Positions 34,889 through 41,591 of a stretch of 64,000 nucleotides of DNA are shown here, piece after piece. This DNA is from Candidatus Woesearchaeota archaeon. Lineage in GTDB: Archaea > Nanobdellota > Nanobdellia > Woesearchaeales > JACJVW01. The stretch is taken from contig JACJVW010000001.1 of assembly GCA_020637435.1 (NCBI GenBank), forward strand, positions 186,001 to 250,000, read 5' to 3'. A program made the translations under genes and the position numbers. Position 1 is the first letter of the stretch. Every line of letters starts with the position of its first letter. The notes below the pieces were generated by a model. That model was not told where the DNA came from and made no database searches. It saw only the letters and a program-made list of their open reading frames with translations.

Positions 34889-35284
34889 TCAGAATAGAGT
34901 TTTCACCAAGGAAATCAAACTGATAAGCTTATGCTGCACCTCATCGGCTTCTTCTACTTGGTGCCCATAGTAATTTATAGCATTTCTTACCTTTCTCATA
35001 TCATTAAACTCCTTAGCTCTTTGTTGCTCATGAAGAATCTCTTCGATAAATGAACGATAGCATTCATGGTTCAAAACTTTGTATCCTTCAGCCAATGCGA
35101 CAACTTCAAGATACGTTCTAAGAGAATCATACAGCAGTGATATCTTCGCCAGATAGAATTCTTCAGCTAAAGAGATAGCTGCGTCATACTTGTGTTTTGC
35201 AACGAACACTAAAGAATCAACCATACGCGCATTGACGAATGTGCGGGTTACAATACCTTTAGTTATGCATTCATCAAAATCCAA
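34889..35284 (-). CDS. HEPN-like protein of an MNT/HEPN pair
   Basis: 131 residues, all helical, with a HEPN-style DAAISLAEEFYLAKISLLYDSLR core and a C-terminal VRNAINYYGHQV, which resembles the RNase motif region of HEPN proteins, although the strict Rx4-6H spacing is not met. It is encoded one base after the nucleotidyltransferase gene. In known MNT/HEPN (HepT/MntA) pairs the HEPN is the RNase toxin and the nucleotidyltransferase AMPylates and silences it. Confidence 0.75.
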   Translation of the reverse strand: MDFDECITKGIVTRTFVNARMVDSLVFVAKHKYDAAISLAEEFYLAKISLLYDSLRTYLEVVALAEGYKVLNHECYRSFIEEILHEQQRAKEFNDMRKVRNAINYYGHQVEEADEVQHKLISLISLVKTLF

Positions 35285-35285
35285 A

Positions 35286-35795
35286 CTACCACCAGCCAGA
35301 GATTCTCTGACCGGAAATAATGCTTGAAAAAAGATGCTCAGGGATATGATTCATATCCTTGAACATCAGGATCTGTATCGGACGTTTCAGACGGCGTTCC
35401 CACTTTTCAACATCAATAGTTTTTTTACTTAAAGTGACCACAGCAAGGTCAAAATCTGAGTGTTGTCGAGCTTGACCCTTCGTTAAAGAACCGAACAGGA
35501 TGATAGCTGGCGCAATACACACTTCATCTATATGAGCTATCAACCCACTATCGATAAGCTTCTGTTTCCAGTACAACCGTGCGATATCCATGAACACCTC
35601 ATGCTCCCGGTCAGGAGAGTACAACAAATATCTTCTCTCCTCTCTGCGCTTTAATATCCCTTCCTCTAGATAAGCCGCAAGAATTTTGGAAGCCGTTGGC
35701 GCACTTACCCCAAGCTCGCGTGCATACTCACGCACCCCAAGCTCTCGGTAAGTATCATCCATGAATGGCTGTAAGTTGTTAAATATTTCTAACAT
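35286..35795 (-). CDS. Winged-helix/nucleotidyltransferase antitoxin (MNT)
   Basis: 169 residues: an N-terminal winged helix (VREYARELGVSAPTASKILAAY, EEGILKRREERRYLLYS) and a minimal nucleotidyltransferase with GSLTKGQARQHSDFD, a perfect GSx10DxD catalytic motif. The HTH fusion suggests it also represses its own promoter. TATA TTTTTATAG (35818-35826) is 27 nt upstream of the ATG. Pairs with the HEPN gene downstream. Confidence 0.85.
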   Translation of the reverse strand: MLEIFNNLQPFMDDTYRELGVREYARELGVSAPTASKILAAYLEEGILKRREERRYLLYSPDREHEVFMDIARLYWKQKLIDSGLIAHIDEVCIAPAIILFGSLTKGQARQHSDFDLAVVTLSKKTIDVEKWERRLKRPIQILMFKDMNHIPEHLFSSIISGQRISGWW

Positions 35796-35944
35796 ATGTA
35801 AGTAATAATTAACACTACTATAAAAATCATCGTTTTAATGCAGTCAGAATTTCAGCCTATGCTCATCCTTAAGGCCACACACAAGATGTTTCACTACCTG
35901 AGACATGAACCTCGATATACTTCGAGGCATTAGTCAAAGATGTA

Positions 35945-36099
35945 CTACGCAGAGTTTCCTATATGTTCCTTCACAAGCAAGTGTTTCTTAGCTTATTGAC
36001 ATGCGCATAATTTAGACCAAGGATTCCGGCTAATTTCCGAACATACCTATCCTTAAAGATATACGTGACAATCTCGTTAAATTCTGATGTTATCAGCAT
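35945..36099 (-). pseudogene. Frameshifted winged-helix gene remnant
   Basis: From an ATG at 36099 the frame reads as a winged helix (IFKDRYVRKLAGILGLNYAHVNKL) but stops soon after. Shifting frame near 36000 continues with KHLLVKEHIGNSA to a stop at 35945. The join would complete a MarR-like helix-turn-helix with loss of the wing. The rest of the gap 35796-36135 holds only the MNT promoter and a small hairpin (CCTCGA/TCGAGG near 35913-35930). Confidence 0.5.
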
Positions 36100-36135
36100 A
36101 TGTATCTTAGTAACATAGAGTACAATGATTTCAAT

Positions 36136-36531
36136 TTAGCCGCGTCGAAACAGCACATACCCAAGAATCGCGAACAATCCCACAATACCCATAAGGGAGA
36201 ATTCCGGGACAAACGTCTCCACACGCACATCGAAATAACCAACATCCCCGCCAGGAGTTTCTGTTTCTACACTTTCAACAAGTTGAAGCACAGACACGCT
36301 CACTGGCCCTACAGTTGCGTTCTCTCCTGCGTGCAGCCTTAGCAGCTCTCCATCAACGCGCAAAACCGCATGGAGATCAGAATTATCGATGCTTATCAGT
36401 TCGAATCGAACTTCCTTCCCGTTCTCCGCAAACACCTTCGTATTGTACTCTTCCAGTGCGAACTCCAGTCCAAGCGCGGGCGCTACTAAAAGTATGGTCA
36501 TCACTATATACATAATTGCTTTCATAGACAT
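36136..36531 (-). CDS. Exported protein with PEF-type C-terminal sorting-like signal
   Basis: 131 residues from the ATG at 36531: signal peptide (MSMKAIMYIVMTILLVAPALG), a small beta domain, then VPEFSLMGIVGLFAILGYVL followed by FRRG. A PEF motif, hydrophobic helix and basic end is the layout of archaeosortase-type (PEF/PGF-CTERM) sorting signals. The longer frame would overlap the divergent gene; TATA CTTTATAAAG (36550-36559) is 24 nt from this ATG. No archaeosortase is visible in the window. Confidence 0.7.
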   Translation of the reverse strand: MSMKAIMYIVMTILLVAPALGLEFALEEYNTKVFAENGKEVRFELISIDNSDLHAVLRVDGELLRLHAGENATVGPVSVSVLQLVESVETETPGGDVGYFDVRVETFVPEFSLMGIVGLFAILGYVLFRRG

Positions 36532-36585
36532 CCACCGAGGTTCGGGGTCCTTTATAAAGGTGACTCGTACCTGGGTTGGGGCGAA

Positions 36586-36596
36586 ACATATAAATC
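36586..36596 (+). promoter_or_regulatory. TATA box of the PD-(D/E)XK-like gene
   Basis: ACATATAAATC is centred 27 nt before the ATG at 36619, supporting that start over the TTG at 36613. Confidence 0.5.
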
Positions 36597-36618
36597 CCAA
36601 TATCATTGTGATTTGAAA

Positions 36619-37290
36619 ATGGTGCATATTAAAATTAAATCCTTCAAAGGTAAGAAACTTCAACCACTCAATAATTTCTTCAACAAAGTCTTTAGAGATG
36701 TAATCAAAATAGATACCCAATATAACAAATTCACCTCAGACCATACTTTTGCTTACAAAGAGCGTCAGTTAAACACTAGCCTATTACCTGCACTTCAGAT
36801 GAATGCCAATGCAATTCTCCATGAACAACCAATCAAGAGAAAACGAAAAGAAACTGAAGGTAGAATCGATTTTTGGATCTGTAAAAAGAATTATGATATA
36901 TTTCTAGAAGTTAAACATGGGTATCAAAATAAGAAATTGATCAACAAAAACATCAAAGATAAGTGGAAAGAGATAACAAATCAACTAAATAAGATCAAGA
37001 AAAGATCAGTCAATGAAAGAAAGACACTTGAACACAATCTTGTCTATACTATAGGCTTACTTTTTTTGGTTCATACACAAGAAAGCGAGAAATATGTCAA
37101 ACATTCCAAAACCGATTGCACAAAAATAATGAAAGAAACATTGGGCGATATTTCAAAAAAACCATTGGATATGTGGTCTATGGGTTATATACTCCCAGAA
37201 GACCAACGAACATTTGAATATGATGTTGGAACTGAGTATACGTCGCATGTACAGATGATAGCGTTTATACATAAAATCTTCAAGGATTAG
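36619..37290 (+). CDS. Probable PD-(D/E)XK nuclease-like protein
   Basis: 223 residues, AT-rich and Lys-rich unlike its neighbours. EGRIDFWICKKNYDIFLEVKHGY has the spacing of a restriction-endonuclease-like active site (D ... ExK with hydrophobic strands). The rest, including NLVYTIGLLFLVH, is not recognised. Probably a DNA-cutting or decayed defence protein (inference). It converges with the TPR gene, overlapping by 4 nt. Confidence 0.6.
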   Translation: MVHIKIKSFKGKKLQPLNNFFNKVFRDVIKIDTQYNKFTSDHTFAYKERQLNTSLLPALQMNANAILHEQPIKRKRKETEGRIDFWICKKNYDIFLEVKHGYQNKKLINKNIKDKWKEITNQLNKIKKRSVNERKTLEHNLVYTIGLLFLVHTQESEKYVKHSKTDCTKIMKETLGDISKKPLDMWSMGYILPEDQRTFEYDVGTEYTSHVQMIAFIHKIFKD

Positions 37291-37991
37291 CCTTTATTAA
37301 TAAGGTCCAACATTCTCAGACAATATGATTTCACGCGGACATCGTCATTATAGTACATCTTAGCTTTCTCATAATGCATTTTCGCATCCTTATACAAAGA
37401 TCGCTCAAAATAGCAATCCGCAAGGAAAATTATCGCATCCTTACTTAGTGGCTTATATCGCAAAGCCTCTTCAAAATAACCAATGGCCTTAGCAACCCTT
37501 CCCTTCTCCTTGTAGAAATTCCCAATACCCAAACAAATATTCTTCTTATTCTCAAGCATTGAATCTTCATCACCCAGAAACTTCATCCTCTTGTAAGCCG
37601 CATGGTAAAAATATTCTGCCCCATCATAATCATCCTTTAAAGATAAGACCTCCGCAAGTTCTGCCCGATATGTAGGGTCTGTATCCGACATCTGAACAAG
37701 CTTGCGAATTATTGTCTCAGCCTTGTCCAGCTCACCATGTTCTTTTAGGATTATTGCCAAATTAAGCGAGGCATACTTCTTTGTCTCCTCATCTGCATCA
37801 GAATGAAGAATCTCAGAGAACATGGTGAAGCCCTCCTGACATTTACCTACCTGCACATAAGCAAGCGCTAAATGATTCAAGACAGCGTAGTCCATCAAAT
37901 AAGGAGAATGCTCAATCTGCTCAATAGCAGTTTCAATCTTATCTGCTCGCATCAGAGCTTCAACTTCCGCTATAAACCGTTCCTTAGTCAT
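37287..37991 (-). CDS. TPR repeat protein
   Basis: 234 residues built of about six tetratricopeptide-like helical hairpins, the clearest being YASLNLAIILKEHGELDKAETI, GNFYKEKGRVAKAIGYFEEA and LADCYFERSLYKDAKMHYEKA. No signal peptide or membrane helix, so it is a cytoplasmic scaffold. It is the last gene of an operon with the AAA+ ATPase and two small acidic paralogues; its start overlaps the second small gene by 8 nt. Likely a protein-interaction partner of that system (inference). Confidence 0.85.
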   Translation of the reverse strand: MTKERFIAEVEALMRADKIETAIEQIEHSPYLMDYAVLNHLALAYVQVGKCQEGFTMFSEILHSDADEETKKYASLNLAIILKEHGELDKAETIIRKLVQMSDTDPTYRAELAEVLSLKDDYDGAEYFYHAAYKRMKFLGDEDSMLENKKNICLGIGNFYKEKGRVAKAIGYFEEALRYKPLSKDAIIFLADCYFERSLYKDAKMHYEKAKMYYNDDVRVKSYCLRMLDLINKG

Positions 37992-38253
37992 CTCCAGACT
38001 TTTCCTCCAGGTTGATACGGTTGATCACTTCGGCCAATTCTTCTTTAGTAGGAAGTCTATCAAATTTCTTCTTGAACTTTTTGATAGCCAGACCTATTAG
38101 TTTTCTCAGATACTCATGGGAAGGGTCTTCGGACTTTTTCACCTCTTCGTCCTCGTCCCCGAATAACTGCTTCTCATATTCTGTTAAATCCATCGACTCA
38201 ACCTCTCTGTCGAATTCATCACATTTTTCCCATACTTCTAGTTCTGTTACCAT
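37984..38253 (-). CDS. Small acidic protein, tandem paralogue B
   Basis: 89 residues, 88% identical over 85 positions (75/85 by eye) to the gene just upstream. It has an acidic N-terminal half (CDEFDREVESMDLTEYEKQLFG, DEDEEVKKSEDP) and a basic amphipathic helix LIGLAIKKFKKKFDRLPTKEEL. No family recognised. Adjacent paralogues in an AAA+ operon suggest subunits or substrates of the ATPase. Confidence 0.8.
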   Translation of the reverse strand: MVTELEVWEKCDEFDREVESMDLTEYEKQLFGDEDEEVKKSEDPSHEYLRKLIGLAIKKFKKKFDRLPTKEELAEVINRINLEEKSGDD

Positions 38254-38262
38254 AGTTTATCC

Positions 38263-38520
38263 TCACTTTTCCTCCAGGTTGATACCATTAATCACTTCGA
38301 CCAATTCCTCTTTAGTAGGTAGTCTACCAAATTTCTTCTTGAACTTCTTGATAGCCAGACCTATTAGTTGTCTCAGATACTCATTGGAAGGGTCTTCGGA
38401 CTTTTTCACCTCTTCGTCCTCTTCCCCGAATAACTGCTTATCAGCCTCTGTGAAATCCATTGACTCAACTTCTAAGTCAAACTCATCACATTTCTCCCAT
38501 ACTTCTAATTCTGTTACCAT
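38263..38520 (-). CDS. Small acidic protein, tandem paralogue A
   Basis: 85 residues. It differs from the following gene at about 10 sites, for example CDEFDLEVE and EEVKKSEDPSNEYLRQLI. The two copies are separated by 9 bases, so the duplication is recent or kept by conversion. The gene starts 17 bases after the AAA+ stop. The shared sequence has an acidic head and basic helix, as in small adaptor or nucleic-acid-mimic proteins (speculative). Confidence 0.8.
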   Translation of the reverse strand: MVTELEVWEKCDEFDLEVESMDFTEADKQLFGEEDEEVKKSEDPSNEYLRQLIGLAIKKFKKKFGRLPTKEELVEVINGINLEEK

Positions 38521-38537
38521 ATCCTATTCTCACCTCC

Positions 38538-39968
38538 TCAACCAAACATCCGGTCAGCCTCTCTGCTCCCTAGTTTATTCAACACCTGACGCAGCATCAC
38601 ATCAGTCGCCTGCCCTTCATCGCAGGCCTCGCTAAGCAGTTCTGACCATATCCGATCCATCGCTCGAAAGGACTTGCCTTTCGTGCGCTTCGCAATCAAT
38701 GAATAATCAATACTCCAGTCAAGACCGGTACCCTTTTGCATACAATACGCAAGTCGTTCCTCATATGTCGGATACGAAAAAGGCACAGACACAAACCGGT
38801 CCCTAAACGCAGCGCCAAATCTCGTGCCGTCATTGATAGCCAAAATTAACACCGACTTAATCTCTTCAGACGACACACCTTCAATCTCCCGGTTAAATTC
38901 GCCAAGCAAATAATCCTCAATGCCAAAACGGTCTCCACCAAACAGCTTCTCCGCCTCATCGATGAAGAACACATAATTCTTAAAGCGCTTCACTAGACTC
39001 ATTACATTGCTGATGCAACCAATGCCGGCCAAAAGCTCTGATGCATTGATACTGATGATGGGATACCCAAGTTCTCCGGCAAGTGCTTTCACTGTAAAAC
39101 TCTTCCCGGTACCGGCGGGCCCCTCAAAGAGCAGGAGATTATACCTCGACGTATCCACAAACTTGAGCAACGTACCCCCTTTACGAAACTGAACGGTACG
39201 GTTCAGCACCTTTAACACATCCTTCTTCCCAAACACATCTGAGAAGCTTGACGTAATATCCCGCTCAACAGTATACCCTTCAAGGAAGGACGGAGTATAC
39301 GATTTAATGACGTCATCGAGCTTGTCCGCTCCTGCATCATACACCCTGCGTACCACTTCCTCCAAATCTCTGTAGCTGTACCCTTCCGTTTGCTCAGCCA
39401 GACACTTCAGCATCTTCTTCGAAAAGTACTCCCCATACTCTTCCTCAAGGAAAGTAAGCTTGCACGCTTTTGGAGGTGCATGAAACGTAATCTTGACATT
39501 AATCCTATCTACCATACTTCGGTGCAGATAATCCCCGTCGTTCATCGTAGCAAGCAAAACAGCTTCATCATCAGCCCGAATAGTATCCAGCAGCCTCATA
39601 AACGCCTTGGACGAATCAAACTCCACCTCGCCCCTGCTCTGCTCCAGGATATACCCTAAGTCATCCAGATACACGATCTTAGGCCCAGGTTTCCACCGTT
39701 CAAGTACACAATCAAGATCAGCAAATTTCTTGCCAAAGCCTTTCTTCGTATGCGCCACATACAGCACAGGAACATCCATAACCTGCACCAATTTATCGGC
39801 AAGATACGTCTTCCCCACACCCGGCGGTCCCTGAAAGACAAAGAGTTTGCTTGCCAGTTTAGCAGGGTGTTTGCCGGCAAAGAATTCCGGTAACCGCTCC
39901 AGTCGTTTCGCATCCGTCTTTGTTAATCCCGCCTGTACTGCCATCTCATAAATCATCCTTTCACCCAT
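38538..39968 (-). CDS. Double AAA+ ATPase
   Basis: 476 residues with two AAA+ modules. First: Walker A GPPGVGKT (residues 47-54) and Walker B IVYLDDL with DD, plus sensor-like VLLATMND. Second: Walker A GPAGTGKS near 283-290, Walker B FFIDEAEKLF near 335, sensor LILAINDGTRFG and an arginine-containing helix. Both sites look competent. No protease, substrate-binding or membrane domain is attached. It heads an operon with two small acidic proteins and a TPR protein. The start ATG lies 25 nt from TATA CAATATATAGC (39988-39998). Distant likeness to CDC48/clamp-loader-type remodelers, but no exact family recognised. Confidence 0.88.
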   Translation of the reverse strand: MGERMIYEMAVQAGLTKTDAKRLERLPEFFAGKHPAKLASKLFVFQGPPGVGKTYLADKLVQVMDVPVLYVAHTKKGFGKKFADLDCVLERWKPGPKIVYLDDLGYILEQSRGEVEFDSSKAFMRLLDTIRADDEAVLLATMNDGDYLHRSMVDRINVKITFHAPPKACKLTFLEEEYGEYFSKKMLKCLAEQTEGYSYRDLEEVVRRVYDAGADKLDDVIKSYTPSFLEGYTVERDITSSFSDVFGKKDVLKVLNRTVQFRKGGTLLKFVDTSRYNLLLFEGPAGTGKSFTVKALAGELGYPIISINASELLAGIGCISNVMSLVKRFKNYVFFIDEAEKLFGGDRFGIEDYLLGEFNREIEGVSSEEIKSVLILAINDGTRFGAAFRDRFVSVPFSYPTYEERLAYCMQKGTGLDWSIDYSLIAKRTKGKSFRAMDRIWSELLSEACDEGQATDVMLRQVLNKLGSREADRMFG

Positions 39969-39987
39969 GAAGAATAAAGCAAAGACA

Positions 39988-39998
39988 GCTATATATTG
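39988..39998 (-). promoter_or_regulatory. TATA box of the AAA+ operon
   Basis: CAATATATAGC on the minus strand is 25 nt before the AAA+ ATG. It faces the CARF gene promoter (TATA at 40071-40080); TAGATACTTGTCTA (40002-40015) and TAGTAGATAC (40061-40070) between them could be operators. Confidence 0.5.
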
Positions 39999-40070
39999 AT
40001 TTAGATACTTGTCTACTTATTTTGAGACACATCTATTAGAGAATATACTTAGCCACGATTTAGTAGATAC

Positions 40071-40080
40071 ATTTATATAG
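40071..40080 (+). promoter_or_regulatory. TATA box of the CARF-winged-helix gene
   Basis: ATTTATATAG is centred 28 nt before the ATG at 40104. Confidence 0.55.
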
Positions 40081-40103
40081 CTTTATTGTTTCTAGCATTA
40101 ACC

Positions 40104-40700
40104 ATGGGGGACAAGGTACTTATAGCTACACTCTATTGTGCAGACCCGGTACTGCTTGCTGCAAACCGCCTGGGTCCAGACCGCATGATTCTGCTTCTCG
40201 ACAAAGAAAAAAACGCTGAGCAGGACAAAAACTTCAAGCTCATCAATGACTCCTTAGGCAGAGTCATCGACATCAAATCCGTCCGCACCGAAGTCTATGA
40301 CATCGTCGCCGTCGCAACCAAAGCCGTCGAGATAATCGACCTGCAGCCCAAGGACGACAAGATTTTCATCAACGTCACCTCCGGCAGAAAGACCAAAGCC
40401 ATGGGCCTTCTCTTCGCAGCATATGCAAGAATCGATCGCATTGCACGAATTGCGTATAATCCTGAAGAAGACAAGAAAGCAGTCATCTACCTCCCCAAAC
40501 TCTCCTTCAAGCTCACCGAGAGCCAGAAGAAACTTCTCGAAGCTCTAGATAAAAATACCGACATGGCAAAGCTCGCAGAGAAAGTTGACATCAGCCGAGC
40601 CATGCTCTACCGCAACATCGACGAGCTCCGAGATCTCGACTTAATCAAGACCGACGAGGGAGTCGAGCTGACTGATGCTGGTAGGATCGCGAGGTTATAA
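40104..40700 (+). CDS. CARF-domain winged-helix regulator (Csa3-like)
   Basis: 198 residues from the ATG at 40104. The N-terminal CARF (Rossmann-like) domain ends with FINVTSGRKTKAMGLLFAAYAR, close to the NVTGG(x)K ligand loop of CARF proteins. The C-terminal winged helix is MAKLAEKVDISRAMLYRNIDELRDLDLI. CARF domains bind cyclic or linear oligoadenylates made during CRISPR type III and related defence responses. No CRISPR array or cas gene is in this window. The next gene, a nuclease, starts 2 bases after its stop, so they are coupled. It may also repress the divergent AAA+ operon (inference). Confidence 0.83.
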   Translation: MGDKVLIATLYCADPVLLAANRLGPDRMILLLDKEKNAEQDKNFKLINDSLGRVIDIKSVRTEVYDIVAVATKAVEIIDLQPKDDKIFINVTSGRKTKAMGLLFAAYARIDRIARIAYNPEEDKKAVIYLPKLSFKLTESQKKLLEALDKNTDMAKLAEKVDISRAMLYRNIDELRDLDLIKTDEGVELTDAGRIARL

Positions 40701-40702
40701 GA

Positions 40703-41572
40703 ATGGTCAGAATTAATACAAAAACTGGGGAAATAATAGAAGAAAAAGAATTTACTGGATCAAATCCAGAAAAACAGCTTCAGACATATATTGAAAAGTA
40801 CCTACTCAATATTCTCCATTGTCACTTTCTAAAGAGTCTATACAAAATCCCAGGTGGTGAGATTGATACTTTAGCAATAACAGAAGAAGGCAATCCTTGC
40901 ATAATAGAATACAAACACAGAAAAGAAGAAACCATAATTAATCAAATAGTTTTTTACTATGATTGGCTTCAAGAAAGGTCAACTAAGTATGAATTTGAAA
41001 GAATAGTAAAAGAAAACGAAGCAACTTCTACCATCAAAATAGACTGGAGCAAAATAAGATTAGTCTGTATTGCAAAAGAGTACTCTAAGTGGGACATCAG
41101 CTTAATTAAACATCTGGATTCAAATATTGAATGCTATTCCTACACCTATCACAAAAATGAATTAGATATCCATCCAGATCCTATCATAAACCAAAACAAG
41201 AGAACCAGATTGGGTCAAAACACAACTAAAGAAGTGTCTTTCGAAGATCACAGAAATAAAGCTGACACAAAGGGAAAAGAACTATTGGATCTCTTGCGTG
41301 TAGAAATTCTGGAATTAGGAGATAATGTTCAAGAAGGCTATGCTCCAGAATATATTAAATACTACACAGATACTACATTCTTAACCATACATGTTCGTAA
41401 AAATTGGCTAATTCTTGGTCTAAGAATAAAAGATAATAAATTCACCGATCCCAAAGGTATAACAAAAGACATTAGTTTAAGAAAATGGACCATAACTCGT
41501 GAACTGAAATTCAAGAATATTGATGATATTAATTACATAATGAGTTTGGTCAAACAAGCATATAAGAATTAG
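40703..41572 (+). CDS. NucS/DUF91-like nuclease with DUF5655-like C-terminus
   Basis: 289 residues. GGEIDTLAITEEGNPCIIEYK is a PD-(D/E)XK catalytic core as in NucS/RecB-type nucleases; the region TIINQIVFYYDWLQER is typical of the same family. The C-terminal part has the pattern of DUF5655 domains. It starts 2 nt after the CARF regulator gene. AT-rich composition unlike the flanking genome points to transfer. Its DNA or RNA target is not known. Confidence 0.78.
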   Translation: MVRINTKTGEIIEEKEFTGSNPEKQLQTYIEKYLLNILHCHFLKSLYKIPGGEIDTLAITEEGNPCIIEYKHRKEETIINQIVFYYDWLQERSTKYEFERIVKENEATSTIKIDWSKIRLVCIAKEYSKWDISLIKHLDSNIECYSYTYHKNELDIHPDPIINQNKRTRLGQNTTKEVSFEDHRNKADTKGKELLDLLRVEILELGDNVQEGYAPEYIKYYTDTTFLTIHVRKNWLILGLRIKDNKFTDPKGITKDISLRKWTITRELKFKNIDDINYIMSLVKQAYKN

Positions 41573-41591
41573 AATTAATCTTTTGACTACT

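Noticed and set aside
36531..36720. N-terminal extension of the PEF-type exported protein (65 residues)
   Set aside because: It would place coding sequence across the divergent gene start and bury the signal peptide; the promoter fits the inner ATG.
40104..41572. CRISPR array or cas genes expected next to a CARF protein
   Set aside because: No regularly spaced direct repeats and no cas motifs were found anywhere in the window.
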